From CAZCSH01 sp964501545 (GTDB lineage: Bacteria; Patescibacteriota; Minisyncoccia; Minisyncoccales; RBG-13-42-11), in assembly GCA_964501545.1 (NCBI GenBank), contig CAZCSH010000001.1, positions 1 to 35,780 of the forward strand: a DNA stretch of 35,780 nt, given 5' to 3'. The number at the start of each line of letters is the position of its first letter. The first letter of the stretch is position 1. This document shows positions 7,992 to 16,927 of the stretch, one piece after another. Position numbers and translations under genes: made by a program. The notes under the pieces were generated by a model that was not told the DNA's origin, did no database searches, and was given only the letters and a program-made list of their open reading frames with translations.

Positions 7992-10900
7992 ATGAGAGTA
8001 GCAGATTTAGAAGCCATTCGCATAAAACTAGCATCCCCTGAGGAGATTTTGGGTTGGTCACATGGTGAGGTAACCAAGCCTGAAACCATAAACTATAGAA
8101 CTCAGAGATCTGAGAAAGACGGTTTGTTTTGTGAAAAGATTTTTGGTCCGACCAAAGACTACGAGTGTTATTGCGGTAAATACAAGAGGATTAGATATAA
8201 AGGCATGATTTGTGACAGGTGTGGGGTAGAGGTGACCAAGGCCCAAGTGAGAAGGGAGAGAATGGGCCACATAAAACTGGCTACTCCCTGTTCTCACATC
8301 TGGTTCCTAAGAGGAGTTCCCTCAAGAATGGGAATGATTTTAGATATTCCCATGCAGCAAATGGAGAAAGTAATTTACTTTGCTTCCTACATTATTACCA
8401 AGATAAATGAAGATGCCAAGAAAAAAGCTCTTCAAGAGATTGAAAAAGAGTTTGAATTGCGCTCAAAAGCCTTAAGGCCAAAGAAAAAGAAAGAAAAAGG
8501 GCCCAAAGTAAAACTGGCTGACTTGAAAGGGGCCCGAGAAAGAGAGAAAGAAGAGGTAAACAACTTGAAGCCTTTGAAGGTTCTGTCAGAAGTAGATTAT
8601 AACAGACTTTCTTTAAAATATGGAGAGGTGTTTGAAGCAGGAACAGGAGCTGAAACCTTGAGAGAGATTTTTGCCAAGATTGACTTAAAAAAAGAAGTAG
8701 CCAATCTCAAGGCCAGCCTTAAAGCGAGCCAGCCTGCCAGTCGAAGAAAGATTCTAGCCAGATTAAGGATTTTGCAGGGGATGATTAGGGCCAATATTAA
8801 ACCTGAATGGATGTTTTTAACCATTCTTCCTATTTTGCCTCCTGATTTGAGGCCAATGGTTCAGTTAGATGGTGGACGCTATGCTTCCTCTGACCTTAAT
8901 GATCTTTATCGAAGAGTTATTAATAGAAACAATCGTTTAAAACATCTTTTGGAGATAGCAGCTCCCGAAGTCATTGTTCGTAATGAAAAGAGAATGCTCC
9001 AAGGGGCAGTAGACGCCTTAATAGACAATGGAATGAGAAAGGCTACCATGACAGCTGCCACCACAGGCGGCAAAAGGTTGTTAAAGTCTTTAGCTGACAT
9101 TCTTAAAGGAAAACAAGGTCGTTTCAGGCAGAATCTCCTGGGAAAGAGAGTAGATTATTCAGGCCGTTCAGTTATTGTGGTCGGTCCCGAATTGAAACTG
9201 AATCAGGTAGGCATTCCAAAGAAAATGGCCCTGGAGCTCTTTAAACCTTTTGTTATTAAGCGCATCTTGGATAAAGAGTTGGCTTACAATGTCAGAGGAG
9301 CTACCAGGCTGATTGAAGAAGAGACAGACGAGGTTTGGGAAAGCCTGGAAGAAGTAGTAAAAGACAAGCTTGTTCTCTTAAATCGTGCCCCTACTCTCCA
9401 TAGGCTGGGCATCCAAGCCTTTTACCCTGTTTTGATAGAAGGGGAGTCAATTCAGATTCACCCCATGGTCTGTCGGGCTTTTAATGCTGACTTTGATGGA
9501 GACCAGATGGCAGTTCACCTTCCTCTTTCTGTAGCTGCTCAGGCTGAAGCCAGGGAAATCATGCTTTCTACCTTGAACTTTTTGAAGCCAGCTACTGGAG
9601 TTCCTATTGTGACTCTTTACCAGGATATTAGTTTGGGATGTTATTTTTTAACCACTCTAAAAGAAGGAGCTAAAGGAGAGGGGAAAGTCTTTTCCGAGCC
9701 AGCCGAAGCTATTATGGCTCACGAGGCAGGCAGTGTTGATTTGCAAGCTAAAATTAAAGTTTGCCTTTCTACCAAAGAGGCTTTAGTGGAAACTAGTGTT
9801 GGCAGGATTATTTTTAATGAAGTCTTACCAAAAGATTATCCCTATCAAAACAGACAAATTAAGGTTAGGGACTTGGAAGCTATTACCAGGAGTATTATTG
9901 AAAATTACGGAGGAGAAAAAACAGTTGAGATTTTAGATGGGATAAAAGAGCTTGGGTTTGAATACGCTACCTGGTCTGGCGTTTCTTGGGGAGTGGATGA
10001 TTTAATTGTCCCTCCAGAAAAAGAAAAGATTATGGCAGAGGCTGAGAAGGAAGTAGAAAAGATAGAGGGCCACTTTAAAAAGGGACTTCTTTCTCCGGAA
10101 GAGAAAGCTGCCAAAGTTATTGAGATTTGGAGCAGGGTTAAGACCCAGATTGAGGATTTAGTTCCCAAGACCTTGTCCAAAGATGCTTCTGTTTTTCAGA
10201 TTATTGATTCTGGTTCTCGAGGTTCTTGGGGCCAGCCAGTTCAAATGGCAGGGATGAAGGGTCTGGTTATTAATCCGGCCGGTCAAATTATTGAGTTGCC
10301 GGTCAAAAGCTCGTTTAAAGAGGGATTTGGGGTTTTGGAATACTTTATTTCCACTCATGGTGCCAGAAAGGGAACAGCTGATACTGCTTTAAGAACGTCC
10401 ACCGCAGGTTACTTGACTCGCCGCTTGGCAGATGTGGCTCACGAATTGATAATTACAGAAGAAAACTGTAAGGATGACCAGGGATTGGAGATTTTGAAGC
10501 AAGAAGCAGATGATATTGGCCAAAACTTTGTTTATAAAATCTTGGGCAGGATTAGTCTGGAGAATATTAGGGGGGTTTTAAAGCGGGGAGAGGTAATTGA
10601 CTGGGAGAAAGCAGAAAAGATAGCAGGGAATGAAAAGATTGAGAAAGTTAGGGTCAGAACACCCCTAACCTGTAAATCCAGTCGAGGGATTTGTCAAAAA
10701 TGTTATGGCTGGGACCTGGGGCACAACCAAATGATAAAGATTGGGGAAGCAGTTGGAATTGTTGCTGCCCAAGCTATTGGGGAACCTGGCACCCAATTAA
10801 CAATGAGAACTTTTCACACTGGAGGGGTAGCAGGCGGTGGAGATATTACTTTTGGTCTTCCCCGAGTCCAGGAAATATTTGAAGCTAGAACTCCTGGCGG

Positions 10901-11597
10901 CAAAGCTGAAATCTCCCAGGTAGAGGGTAAGGTTTTAGAAATTACCCCTGAAAAAATAGTGAGAATAAAAGCCAAAAACTCAAAAGCCACAGGCCAGAAA
11001 GCTGAGGTGATAGAATACAAGATTCCAGCTAAAGCTACTCCTTGGGTAGAGCCTGGTCAGGAGGTAAAAAAGGGAGAGCAGCTGTGCGAGGGAAGTCTGG
11101 ATTTAAAGGAGTTCTTTAGAATGGCAGGGGCAGAGGCTACTCAGCGCTACATTATCAAAGAAATCCAAAGGATTTATGTTTCCCAGGGAGCTTTGATTCA
11201 CGATAAACATATTGAAACCATTTGCCGCCAGATGCTCTCCAGAATGCGGGTCGGGGATCAAGGTGGTTCTGTCTTTTCGCCAGGTGATGTGATTGAAAGA
11301 GCTATATTTTTGGAAGAGAACGCCAGACTTAAAAAAGAAAAGAAAAACCCAATAAAAGCAGTTCCCATATTACTTGGCATTTCCAGAGTCGCTTTAACTA
11401 CAGACAGTTTCCTTTCAGCCGCCTCTTTTCAAGAAACCTCCCGAGTTCTAATCAGAGCTGCCTTGGAAGGCAAAGAAGATAAATTAAGAGGACTCAAGGA
11501 GAATGTTATTATTGGAAAACTGATACCGGCTGGAACTGGCTTCCTTACTAGGAAAAATGCTAAAACCCCGTTAGAAAGAACAAAACCAAAAAGCTAG
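7992..11597 (+). CDS. rpoC: DNA-directed RNA polymerase subunit beta'
   Basis: The beta' subunit carries the catalytic magnesium site. Visible landmarks in order: the N-terminal zinc ribbon CYCGKYKRIRYKGMICDRCG (residues about 54-74), NADFDGDQMAVHLPLS with the three catalytic aspartates (near 497), the second zinc cluster ending CKSSRGICQKCYGWDLG (near 900), the trigger-loop region GIVAAQAIGEPGTQLTMRTF, and the conserved end IGKLIPAGTGFL. The 1201-residue length is normal for a beta' without large insertions. It is co-directional with rpoB, about 94 bp away across a P2 repeat. The last ten codons and the TAG stop lie inside P1 element A, so the C-terminal tail TPLERTKPKS appears to be supplied by the repeat. 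Confidence 0.98.
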   Translation: MRVADLEAIRIKLASPEEILGWSHGEVTKPETINYRTQRSEKDGLFCEKIFGPTKDYECYCGKYKRIRYKGMICDRCGVEVTKAQVRRERMGHIKLATPCSHIWFLRGVPSRMGMILDIPMQQMEKVIYFASYIITKINEDAKKKALQEIEKEFELRSKALRPKKKKEKGPKVKLADLKGAREREKEEVNNLKPLKVLSEVDYNRLSLKYGEVFEAGTGAETLREIFAKIDLKKEVANLKASLKASQPASRRKILARLRILQGMIRANIKPEWMFLTILPILPPDLRPMVQLDGGRYASSDLNDLYRRVINRNNRLKHLLEIAAPEVIVRNEKRMLQGAVDALIDNGMRKATMTAATTGGKRLLKSLADILKGKQGRFRQNLLGKRVDYSGRSVIVVGPELKLNQVGIPKKMALELFKPFVIKRILDKELAYNVRGATRLIEEETDEVWESLEEVVKDKLVLLNRAPTLHRLGIQAFYPVLIEGESIQIHPMVCRAFNADFDGDQMAVHLPLSVAAQAEAREIMLSTLNFLKPATGVPIVTLYQDISLGCYFLTTLKEGAKGEGKVFSEPAEAIMAHEAGSVDLQAKIKVCLSTKEALVETSVGRIIFNEVLPKDYPYQNRQIKVRDLEAITRSIIENYGGEKTVEILDGIKELGFEYATWSGVSWGVDDLIVPPEKEKIMAEAEKEVEKIEGHFKKGLLSPEEKAAKVIEIWSRVKTQIEDLVPKTLSKDASVFQIIDSGSRGSWGQPVQMAGMKGLVINPAGQIIELPVKSSFKEGFGVLEYFISTHGARKGTADTALRTSTAGYLTRRLADVAHELIITEENCKDDQGLEILKQEADDIGQNFVYKILGRISLENIRGVLKRGEVIDWEKAEKIAGNEKIEKVRVRTPLTCKSSRGICQKCYGWDLGHNQMIKIGEAVGIVAAQAIGEPGTQLTMRTFHTGGVAGGGDITFGLPRVQEIFEARTPGGKAEISQVEGKVLEITPEKIVRIKAKNSKATGQKAEVIEYKIPAKATPWVEPGQEVKKGEQLCEGSLDLKEFFRMAGAEATQRYIIKEIQRIYVSQGALIHDKHIETICRQMLSRMRVGDQGGSVFSPGDVIERAIFLEENARLKKEKKNPIKAVPILLGISRVALTTDSFLSAASFQETSRVLIRAALEGKEDKLRGLKENVIIGKLIPAGTGFLTRKNAKTPLERTKPKS

Positions 11598-11647
11598 AAT
11601 CATTTTTGCTTTAATTAACCAAATAGACAAGGGCTTTCTAACGGGGT
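11565..11647 (+). repeat. P1 palindromic element A (83 bp, between rpoC and ftsK)
   Basis: A perfect 14-bp inverted repeat bounds the element: ACCCCGTTAGAAAG at 11565-11578 and CTTTCTAACGGGGT at 11634-11647. The left arm is translated as the RpoC tail and the right arm ends 13 bp before the ftsK ATG. The total length equals that of element D (83 bp). It contains no gene. Confidence 0.8.
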
Positions 11648-11660
11648 AAAATGAAAAAAG

Positions 11661-13793
11661 ATGGCCAGGAAAAAGAAAGCAAAAAAACAAAGAAAGAACT
11701 CTAATCACAAAGAAGACTTCTTCTCTCATGAAGTTAAGAAATGGATTTTAGGATTAGTCATTCTCTTGGTGGCTCTTATTGTTAGCCTGAGCTTTTTTGG
11801 CTTAGCCGGGGTAGCAGGGAGAGCAATTATTACAGGTCTTACTTTTCTGGCAGGTAAGGCTATTTTTGCTATCCCCCTGATATTGACTTTAGGGGGGCTA
11901 GTTTTATTCCGGGCTCGTTATGAAAACGCTTTGGGACCTGCTCTCTTGGGTATTCTTCTTTTGATTGTCGGCATTTCTGGAATCTTGGAAAGCCTTTACC
12001 CTGGGGTGAAAGAAGGTGGTTGGTTGGGTTTCGTTGTTGGCTTTCCTTTCTTAGGCCTTTTTGGAGGATTGGTAGCTAAAATCATCTTCGCTTTCGTCAT
12101 CAGTTCCAGCCTTTTTATCTTTTGGCACTTATTAAAGGAACCAAAAACCGGTTTGAAAGAAGGGAAAGAGGAAAAGCCTTCTTTAATCAAGAAGATCTTT
12201 GCCCCAAAGTTTAAGGTAGAGGAGATTGAGTCCAGGCCTAAAGAAGCCTTTCAAAAAGCAGAGGAGCCTGGTCTGGAAATGAAAACAAAGCCAGTTCCAA
12301 AGCCTGGCTTGAGCGTTGGAGGACTGGAGTATAAACTTCCTTCTTTGGACCTGCTTGAAACAGACAAAGGAAAACCTACAGCCGGAGACATTGTGACCAA
12401 CTCAGCTATTATTAAAAAGACTTTGGAGAACTTTGGCATAGGGGTTGAAATGTCAGAAGTAAGCATAGGCCCCACTGTTACTCAATATACTCTGAAACCA
12501 GCTGAGGGTATAAAACTTTCTAAAATTACTACTCTTTCCAATAACCTGTCTTTAGCTTTGGCCAGCCACCCAATTCGCATTGAGGCTCCCATTCCAGGGA
12601 AATCCCTGGTTGGAATAGAAGTGCCCAATAAAATAAGATGCCAGGTTCGCTTGAGAGACTTGTTAGCCAGCCCCAGTTTCCAACAGTCATCTTCCAACTT
12701 GTTTCTGGCTTTGGGCAAAGATGTTGCTGGCAGTCCTCGTTATGCGGATTTGTCTAGAATGCCTCATTTGTTGGTAGCTGGTTCGACCGGAACCGGAAAA
12801 ACTATTTTTTTAAACAGTTTAATTTTATCTTTGCTCTACCAAAACTCACCCAATCTTTTAAGGTTTATTCTGATTGACCCAAAAAGAGTAGAGTTTACAA
12901 CCTACAAAGAACTCCCTCATCTTTTGGCTCCTGTTATTTTTGATGCCCAAAGAGCAATAAATGCTCTGCGCTGGCTGGTTTCTGAGATGGAAAGAAGATT
13001 TGTGGTCTTATCAGGCAACGGCTCAAGAGATATTAGGAGCTACAATGAAAAAGTCCTGAGAACAGGGGAAGAGGCTCCCTTGCCTTGCATTGTTTTAATA
13101 ATAGATGAGTTAGCAGACTTGATGGCAGCTCGTGGCAGGGAGATAGAAGCTGGCATTGTCAGATTAGCCCAGATGGCCAGAGCCGTTGGCATTCATTTGG
13201 TGGTAGCTACCCAAAGGCCTTCGGTCGAAGTAATTACTGGCTTGATTAAAGCTAACATTACCTCTCGGGTTACCTTTCAAGTAGCTTCCCAGGTTGACTC
13301 AAGAACCGTCTTGGATATGGCAGGAGCGGAAAAACTTTTGGGTTTGGGAGATATGCTTTTTGTTTCTGCAGAGAACAGTAAGCCAAGAAGAATTCAGGGA
13401 GCCTATGTTTCAGAAAAAGAGATAAAGCGAGTAATAGACTTTATTAAAGCAGAAAAGTACCAAGCTGAGATAGAAGAGGGTTTGTTTGAAAACCATCTGG
13501 CTCAGGATTTGGCCAAAACCCTAGCCGGAGAGGAAGCTAGTTTTGAAAGCGAGTTTGAGGCAGGAGACGATCCTTTGTACGAGGAAGCTAAAAGGGTAGT
13601 TTTTGAAGCTCATAAAGCTTCTGCTTCTCTTTTACAAAGAAGGTTAAGAGTAGGCTACGCCAGAGCTGCCAGGCTCTTGGACATGTTAGAAGAGCAGGGA
13701 GTGGTTGGGCCTGGAGAAGGAGCCAAGCCCAGAGAAATATTAATGAGAACTGATAAGATAGAAGAGGACGAGGGAGATTGGCAAAAGGTTTAA
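11661..13793 (+). CDS. ftsK: FtsK/SpoIIIE-family DNA translocase
   Basis: A 710-residue septal DNA pump that moves chromosome ends during division. The N-terminus has a Lys-rich start, then four hydrophobic helices (residues about 28-165). A short linker rich in Glu and Lys follows. The motor then shows HLLVAGSTGTGKT (Walker A near residue 374), LRFILIDPKRVEFTTY and PCIVLIIDELADLMAA (Walker B), VVATQRPSVEVITGLIKANI and an arginine-finger region. The C-terminal gamma winged helix is present (LLQRRLRVGYARAARLLDML), the part that reads KOPS-like polar sequences. Compared with E. coli FtsK the linker is very short, as in SpoIIIE. ATG 11661 is taken; ATG 11651 is out of frame and stops at 11704. 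P1 element A ends just upstream. Confidence 0.96.
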   Translation: MARKKKAKKQRKNSNHKEDFFSHEVKKWILGLVILLVALIVSLSFFGLAGVAGRAIITGLTFLAGKAIFAIPLILTLGGLVLFRARYENALGPALLGILLLIVGISGILESLYPGVKEGGWLGFVVGFPFLGLFGGLVAKIIFAFVISSSLFIFWHLLKEPKTGLKEGKEEKPSLIKKIFAPKFKVEEIESRPKEAFQKAEEPGLEMKTKPVPKPGLSVGGLEYKLPSLDLLETDKGKPTAGDIVTNSAIIKKTLENFGIGVEMSEVSIGPTVTQYTLKPAEGIKLSKITTLSNNLSLALASHPIRIEAPIPGKSLVGIEVPNKIRCQVRLRDLLASPSFQQSSSNLFLALGKDVAGSPRYADLSRMPHLLVAGSTGTGKTIFLNSLILSLLYQNSPNLLRFILIDPKRVEFTTYKELPHLLAPVIFDAQRAINALRWLVSEMERRFVVLSGNGSRDIRSYNEKVLRTGEEAPLPCIVLIIDELADLMAARGREIEAGIVRLAQMARAVGIHLVVATQRPSVEVITGLIKANITSRVTFQVASQVDSRTVLDMAGAEKLLGLGDMLFVSAENSKPRRIQGAYVSEKEIKRVIDFIKAEKYQAEIEEGLFENHLAQDLAKTLAGEEASFESEFEAGDDPLYEEAKRVVFEAHKASASLLQRRLRVGYARAARLLDMLEEQGVVGPGEGAKPREILMRTDKIEEDEGDWQKV

Positions 13794-13806
13794 AAAAGCT
13801 TTAAAA

Positions 13807-13812
13807 TATAAT
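13807..13812 (+). promoter_or_regulatory. Candidate -10 box directly before recA
   Basis: TATAAT ends only 4 nt before the recA ATG, so a transcript made from it would start at or near the ATG (leaderless). No convincing -35 hexamer lies at 16-18 bp. recA could also be read from the ftsK transcript, as the genes are 23 bp apart. Confidence 0.4.
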
Positions 13813-13816
13813 AGCT

Positions 13817-14809
13817 ATGCCAAAGAAAAAAGAAAAGAAAGAGAAAAAGGATTTAGCAGAGGCTATGGCTGAAATCCAGCAAAGATTTGGAGAAGGAGCG
13901 ATAATGAAACTGAAAGAGGTGAGGGCAGTAGATGTTGATGCTATATCTACAGGCTCTATTTCTGTTGATCTGGCTTTGGGAGTGGGGGGCGTGCCTCGGG
14001 GCAGGGTAATTGAGATTTTTGGTCCGGAAAGCTCGGGAAAAAGCACTTTGGCTCTCCATGTCTGTGCGGAAGCCCAGAAAAAGAATGGGGTAGCGGCTTT
14101 TATTGATGCCGAACACGCTCTAGACCCTGATTACGCAAAAAAGCTTGGAGTTAAAATAGACGATCTTTTAATATCCCAGCCAGATTCAGGAGAACAAGCC
14201 CTTCAAATAGTGGAAACACTGGTCAGGTCTGGCGAGGTAGATGTTATTGTTATTGATTCTGTGGCAGCTTTAGTCCCCCGGGCTGAGATAGAAGGGGAAA
14301 TGGGAGAGTTTCAGATTGGTCTTCAAGCCCGCATGATGAGTCAAGCGTGCCGGAAGCTGTCTGGTATTATTGCTAAAACCAAGACAGTAGTTATTTTCTT
14401 AAATCAAACTAGAATGAAAATAGGAGTGATGTTTGGCAATCCCGAAACAACGCCGGGCGGATTAGCTCTAAAATTTTATGCTTCAGTCAGGATAAATTTA
14501 CGAAGAATAGCCCAAATAAAACAGGGAGATGAGATTACAGGCTCCAGAATAAAAGCTAAAATAGTTAAAAATAAAGTTGCCCCTCCTTTCAAAACAGCTG
14601 AGTTTGACATTTACTACAACGAAGGGATTTCTTATTATGGTGATGTTTTAAATGCCGGAATAAAAGCCGGGGTAATAAAAAAAGCCGGCAGTTGGCTTCA
14701 GTTTGAAGATGCAAAACTGGGTCAAGGGATGGAAGCGAGCAAAGAATTTCTAAGAGGGAACCCTCAGATGGCTAAAAAGATAGTTGGTCTCTTACTTGGA
14801 AGTAGGTAG
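13817..14809 (+). CDS. recA: Recombinase RecA
   Basis: The strand-exchange ATPase of homologous recombination and SOS co-protease. Visible: FGEGAIMKL at the N-terminus, Walker A GPESSGKST (residues 69-77), AAFIDAEHALDPDYA, VIVIDSVAALVPRAEIEG (Walker B and loop L1 start), QARMMSQACRKLSG, FLNQTRMKIGVMFGNPETTPGG (loop L2 with MAW equivalents) and a normal C-terminal domain. The 330 residues make a slightly short RecA without the acidic tail of E. coli. The final codons AGT AGG TAG fall at the edge of P2 copy b. It is convergent with rpsR, 38 bp apart. Its identity is certain. Confidence 0.98.
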   Translation: MPKKKEKKEKKDLAEAMAEIQQRFGEGAIMKLKEVRAVDVDAISTGSISVDLALGVGGVPRGRVIEIFGPESSGKSTLALHVCAEAQKKNGVAAFIDAEHALDPDYAKKLGVKIDDLLISQPDSGEQALQIVETLVRSGEVDVIVIDSVAALVPRAEIEGEMGEFQIGLQARMMSQACRKLSGIIAKTKTVVIFLNQTRMKIGVMFGNPETTPGGLALKFYASVRINLRRIAQIKQGDEITGSRIKAKIVKNKVAPPFKTAEFDIYYNEGISYYGDVLNAGIKAGVIKKAGSWLQFEDAKLGQGMEASKEFLRGNPQMAKKIVGLLLGSR

Positions 14810-14868
14810 CGAAGAGAACGGAGTCCTCTTCTTTACCTTCGCTCTACTTATTTAGAGCTCGGTGACAA
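14801..14868 (+). repeat. P2 palindromic element, copy b (between convergent recA and rpsR)
   Basis: It begins AGTAGGTAGCGAAGAG, continues CCTCTTCTTTACCTTCGCT and ends AGAGCTCGGTGAC, aligning over its whole length with the uvrA copy (GGCGAAGAGGAT.., CAGCTTCG, CTTGCT). GAAGAG pairs with CTCTTC and, alternatively, AGCGAAG with CTTCGCT. It supplies the recA stop codon and the last codons of rpsR on the other strand, and could act as a two-way terminator. Confidence 0.6.
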
Positions 14869-15045
14869 GAGAGCTAGATTACGAGCCCTTTTTATAGCTC
14901 TGGCTAATTTTCTTTGGTGGCTGGAACAGACTCCAGTTCTTTTTTTTGGCCTTATTTTTCCGGCGGCTGAAATAAAACGACGCAGAAGTTGGGTTTCTTT
15001 AAAATCAATCTGTTTTATGTTTCTTTGGCAAAAATAACACTCCAT
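14848..15045 (-). CDS. rpsR: 30S ribosomal protein S18
   Basis: A 65-residue basic protein of the small ribosomal subunit. The N-terminal CYFC pair, DFKETQLLRRFIS, AAGKIRPKKRTGVCSSHQRK and LARAIKRARNLALL are the S18 blocks in order. It is the last gene of the rpsF-ssb-rpsR group, 3 bp after ssb. The usual S18 end is LALL followed by a few residues; here the final SPSSK is encoded by P2 copy b. No rplI (L9) follows, although many bacteria carry it there. Confidence 0.96.
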   Translation of the reverse strand: MECYFCQRNIKQIDFKETQLLRRFISAAGKIRPKKRTGVCSSHQRKLARAIKRARNLALLSPSSK

Positions 15046-15048
15046 GTT

Positions 15049-15483
15049 TTAAAAAGGGATGTCTTTGACGTCAATATTGTCTTCTTCGATAATAGGAATA
15101 TCTTCTTGGGCTGGAGCTTGTTTTTCTTGGTTTTGGTTCTCAGTTTGGGCTCTGGCCGATTTCGGTCCTAGTTGTATTCTTTCACCAACAATCTCTGTTC
15201 GGGAGCGCCGGTTGCCAGCTGAATCCTGCCAGTTTCTTGTTTGGAGCCTTCCTTCTATCAAGACTAAAGCTCCCTTGTTAAGATATTTGGAGGCTATTTC
15301 AGCTAATTTGCCAAAAAGGACAATGTTGTGGAATTCTGTTTGTTGTTGTTTCTGGTCGGCTTTGTCAGTATAGAAACGATCGGTAGCCAAACCAAAAGAA
15401 GTGACTGATTGGCCTGAAGGCAGGGCTCTGACTTCCGGGTCTCTAGTTAGACGGCCAGCTAAAATTACTTTATTAAAATTCAT
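15049..15483 (-). CDS. ssb: Single-stranded DNA-binding protein
   Basis: An OB-fold SSB of 144 residues: MNFNKVILAGRLTRDPEVR, SFGLATDRF, FHNIVLFGKLAEIASKYLNKGALVLIEGR and the aromatic strand RNWQD. A Gln/Glu-rich disordered linker leads to an acidic C-terminal tip ending DIPF, the peptide that docks SSB partners such as RecO and PriA in model bacteria. The ATG sits directly against P1 element B with no spacer and no Shine-Dalgarno site. It lies between rpsF and rpsR, the classic arrangement. Confidence 0.97.
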   Translation of the reverse strand: MNFNKVILAGRLTRDPEVRALPSGQSVTSFGLATDRFYTDKADQKQQQTEFHNIVLFGKLAEIASKYLNKGALVLIEGRLQTRNWQDSAGNRRSRTEIVGERIQLGPKSARAQTENQNQEKQAPAQEDIPIIEEDNIDVKDIPF

Positions 15484-15612
15484 CCCGTTAGAAGTCTGTC
15501 TTTATATGACCAGAACAGTCAACTTCAGACAGCTTCATTTTCTTCTCATAATCCCGTTTGTTCGGTACAGAAAAATCTTATTAAAATTTTTCTGCCAAGG
15601 ACTTCTAACGGG
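15484..15612 (-). repeat. P1 palindromic element B (composite, about 130 bp, between rpsF and ssb)
   Basis: The arms CCCGTTAGAAGT (15484-15495) and ACTTCTAACGGG (15601-15612) are a perfect 12-bp inverted repeat. An internal hairpin CAGAAAAA / TTTTTCTG (15568-15575 with 15587-15594) and an extra CCCGTTT at 15553 match element C. On the coding strand TATAAAGACAGAC precedes the right arm, then ATG of ssb. The element fills the whole rpsF-ssb spacer. Confidence 0.8.
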
Positions 15613-15614
15613 AT

Positions 15615-16046
15615 TCATAAATTTTCTTCTAAGATTTCTTCTAACTTTTTATCTATCTCTTTTAGTTCGACCTTTTTCTCTTTTGGCTCGCTTGGTGCCG
15701 GAGCCGAAGAAAGAGGAACTGGTTGAATTCTCCTTCTGATAGGGATGGCAGTTTCTCTGGTAGGAACTTTGACAACGATCAAATAACGGAGAATCTGGCT
15801 CTCTTCTTTCAGTTTCTTTTCCAGATTAGAGAGCTTTTCTGGAGAGAGTTGGAAGTTCAAAACAGAGAGATAAGCCTGGTCCTGTTTTGCTATTGGGTAA
15901 GCTAACCTTCTTTTCAAAAGAGTGCTTTTTTCATCCAAAAGTCCTCCCTCTTCTTGAATAAGGGCTGTTACTCTTCCTTGAAGGTCCCTTGCTTCTTCTT
16001 CTGTCAAGTTCGAAGATATTAAGTAAGTTAATTCGTAGTTCTTCAT
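15615..16046 (-). CDS. rpsF: 30S ribosomal protein S6
   Basis: A 143-residue S6, the S18 partner on the small-subunit platform. MKNYELTYLISSNLTEEEA, LKRRLAYPIAKQDQAYLSVL and ILRYLIVVKVP are the conserved beta-alpha-beta segments. The C-terminal 40 residues form a charged tail (PSEPKEKKVELKEIDKKLEE) longer than in E. coli. The start overlaps the ychF stop by 4 bp (ATGA type), indicating translational coupling. The stop is TGA, which argues against UGA recoding in this organism. Confidence 0.96.
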   Translation of the reverse strand: MKNYELTYLISSNLTEEEARDLQGRVTALIQEEGGLLDEKSTLLKRRLAYPIAKQDQAYLSVLNFQLSPEKLSNLEKKLKEESQILRYLIVVKVPTRETAIPIRRRIQPVPLSSAPAPSEPKEKKVELKEIDKKLEEILEENL

Positions 16047-16903
16047 ATTTTGAACTCTAATACATCACCCTCTTGAATTATATACTCTTTGCCGGCTGTT
16101 TGGAGCCAGCCTTTTTCTCTGGCTTTTGACCAGGAACCAGCTTCCACCAACTTCTGCCAGTTTATCACCTCAGCTTTTATAAACTTTTCTTGAAAGTCAG
16201 AGTGGACAATTCCTCCAGCCTGGGGGCAGGTTTCTCCTCTTTTTAATGTCCAAGCCCTGGTTTCCTTACCTCCTTTTATTGTGTAAAAGGTGATTAGGTC
16301 AAGAATATTATAGCTTGCCAGAATCAACTGGTCAAGTTTAGATTTAAGGCCTAGTTCTTTTCTTTCTTCTTCTGACAACTCAGAGATATCTAATTCCTCT
16401 TTCAGGTTTAAGACCAAATGCTCAACATCCGGGGGTTGATATTGAGTTTGGCCGTCTGTGTTTAAGACGTAGATAACAGGTTTTTTTGAAAGAAGGTTCT
16501 CTTTCTCCTGACTTTCCAAATCTTTCATTTCAAACTCGGTCTTAATCGTCTCAATGTCTTCTTTTGGGTTTGGGTTTTGGCCAAAAGCTCTGACTACCTC
16601 CAAAATTGCATCACAATTTCTGATTTGAGCTAGAAACTGATTACCCAGACCCTCTCCTTTGTGAGCATTCTTTACAAGTCCGGCAATATCTATGAATTCA
16701 ATTATGGTAGAGGTTATTTTTTCCGGTTTTATAACTTCTGCTATCTTTTCTAATCTTTCATCTGGCACCCGAACTATGCCCACATTTGGTTCTATCGTGG
16801 TGAAGGGGTAATCGGCAATATCTACCGGTTTTTGAGTTAAGGCTTGGAACAAGGTTGATTTACCAACGTTTGGTAAGCCCACAATGCCCACTGAAAAACT
16901 CAT
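16043..16903 (-). CDS. ychF: YchF/OLA1-type GTPase/ATPase, shortened
   Basis: A translation-factor-associated P-loop NTPase of the Obg group. G1 GIVGLPNVGKS (residues 5-15), the YchF-specific G3 stretch DIAGLVKNAHKGEGLGNQFL and the C-terminal TGS domain (ICPQAGG-like 'CPQAGGIVHSDF', ending KEYIIQEGDVLEFKI) make the family certain. At 286 residues it is about 75 shorter than typical YchF (about 360). The DLESQEKENLLSKKPVIYVL junction shows where the loss lies: the helical coiled-coil domain between the G3 and G4 regions is nearly absent. The G4 motif reads NTDG rather than the family's NxxE. It overlaps rpsF by 4 bp and is divergent from the phosphomutase gene. Confidence 0.93.
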   Translation of the reverse strand: MSFSVGIVGLPNVGKSTLFQALTQKPVDIADYPFTTIEPNVGIVRVPDERLEKIAEVIKPEKITSTIIEFIDIAGLVKNAHKGEGLGNQFLAQIRNCDAILEVVRAFGQNPNPKEDIETIKTEFEMKDLESQEKENLLSKKPVIYVLNTDGQTQYQPPDVEHLVLNLKEELDISELSEEERKELGLKSKLDQLILASYNILDLITFYTIKGGKETRAWTLKRGETCPQAGGIVHSDFQEKFIKAEVINWQKLVEAGSWSKAREKGWLQTAGKEYIIQEGDVLEFKI

Positions 16904-16919
16904 GAAGTTATGATATAAT
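16891..16919 (+). promoter_or_regulatory. Promoter of the phosphomutase gene (leaderless type)
   Basis: CTGAAA (16891-16896), a 17-bp spacer and TATAAT (16914-16919); the ATG follows after 8 nt, so the mRNA would have almost no leader. The -35 lies within the first codons of divergent ychF; the two starts are 24 bp apart. Confidence 0.5.
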
Positions 16920-16927
16920 AAATCAGT

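Noticed and set aside
11651..11704. A 17-codon reading frame (ATG AAA AAA GAT...) overlapping the ftsK start in another frame, directly after P1 element A
   Set aside because: Lys-rich composition mirrors the ftsK N-terminus in a shifted frame; no ribosome-binding site or other support for translation.
15615..15617. UGA recoded as glycine, as in some CPR lineages
   Set aside because: rpsF ends naturally at TGA at its expected length, and the long core genes contain no in-frame TGA.
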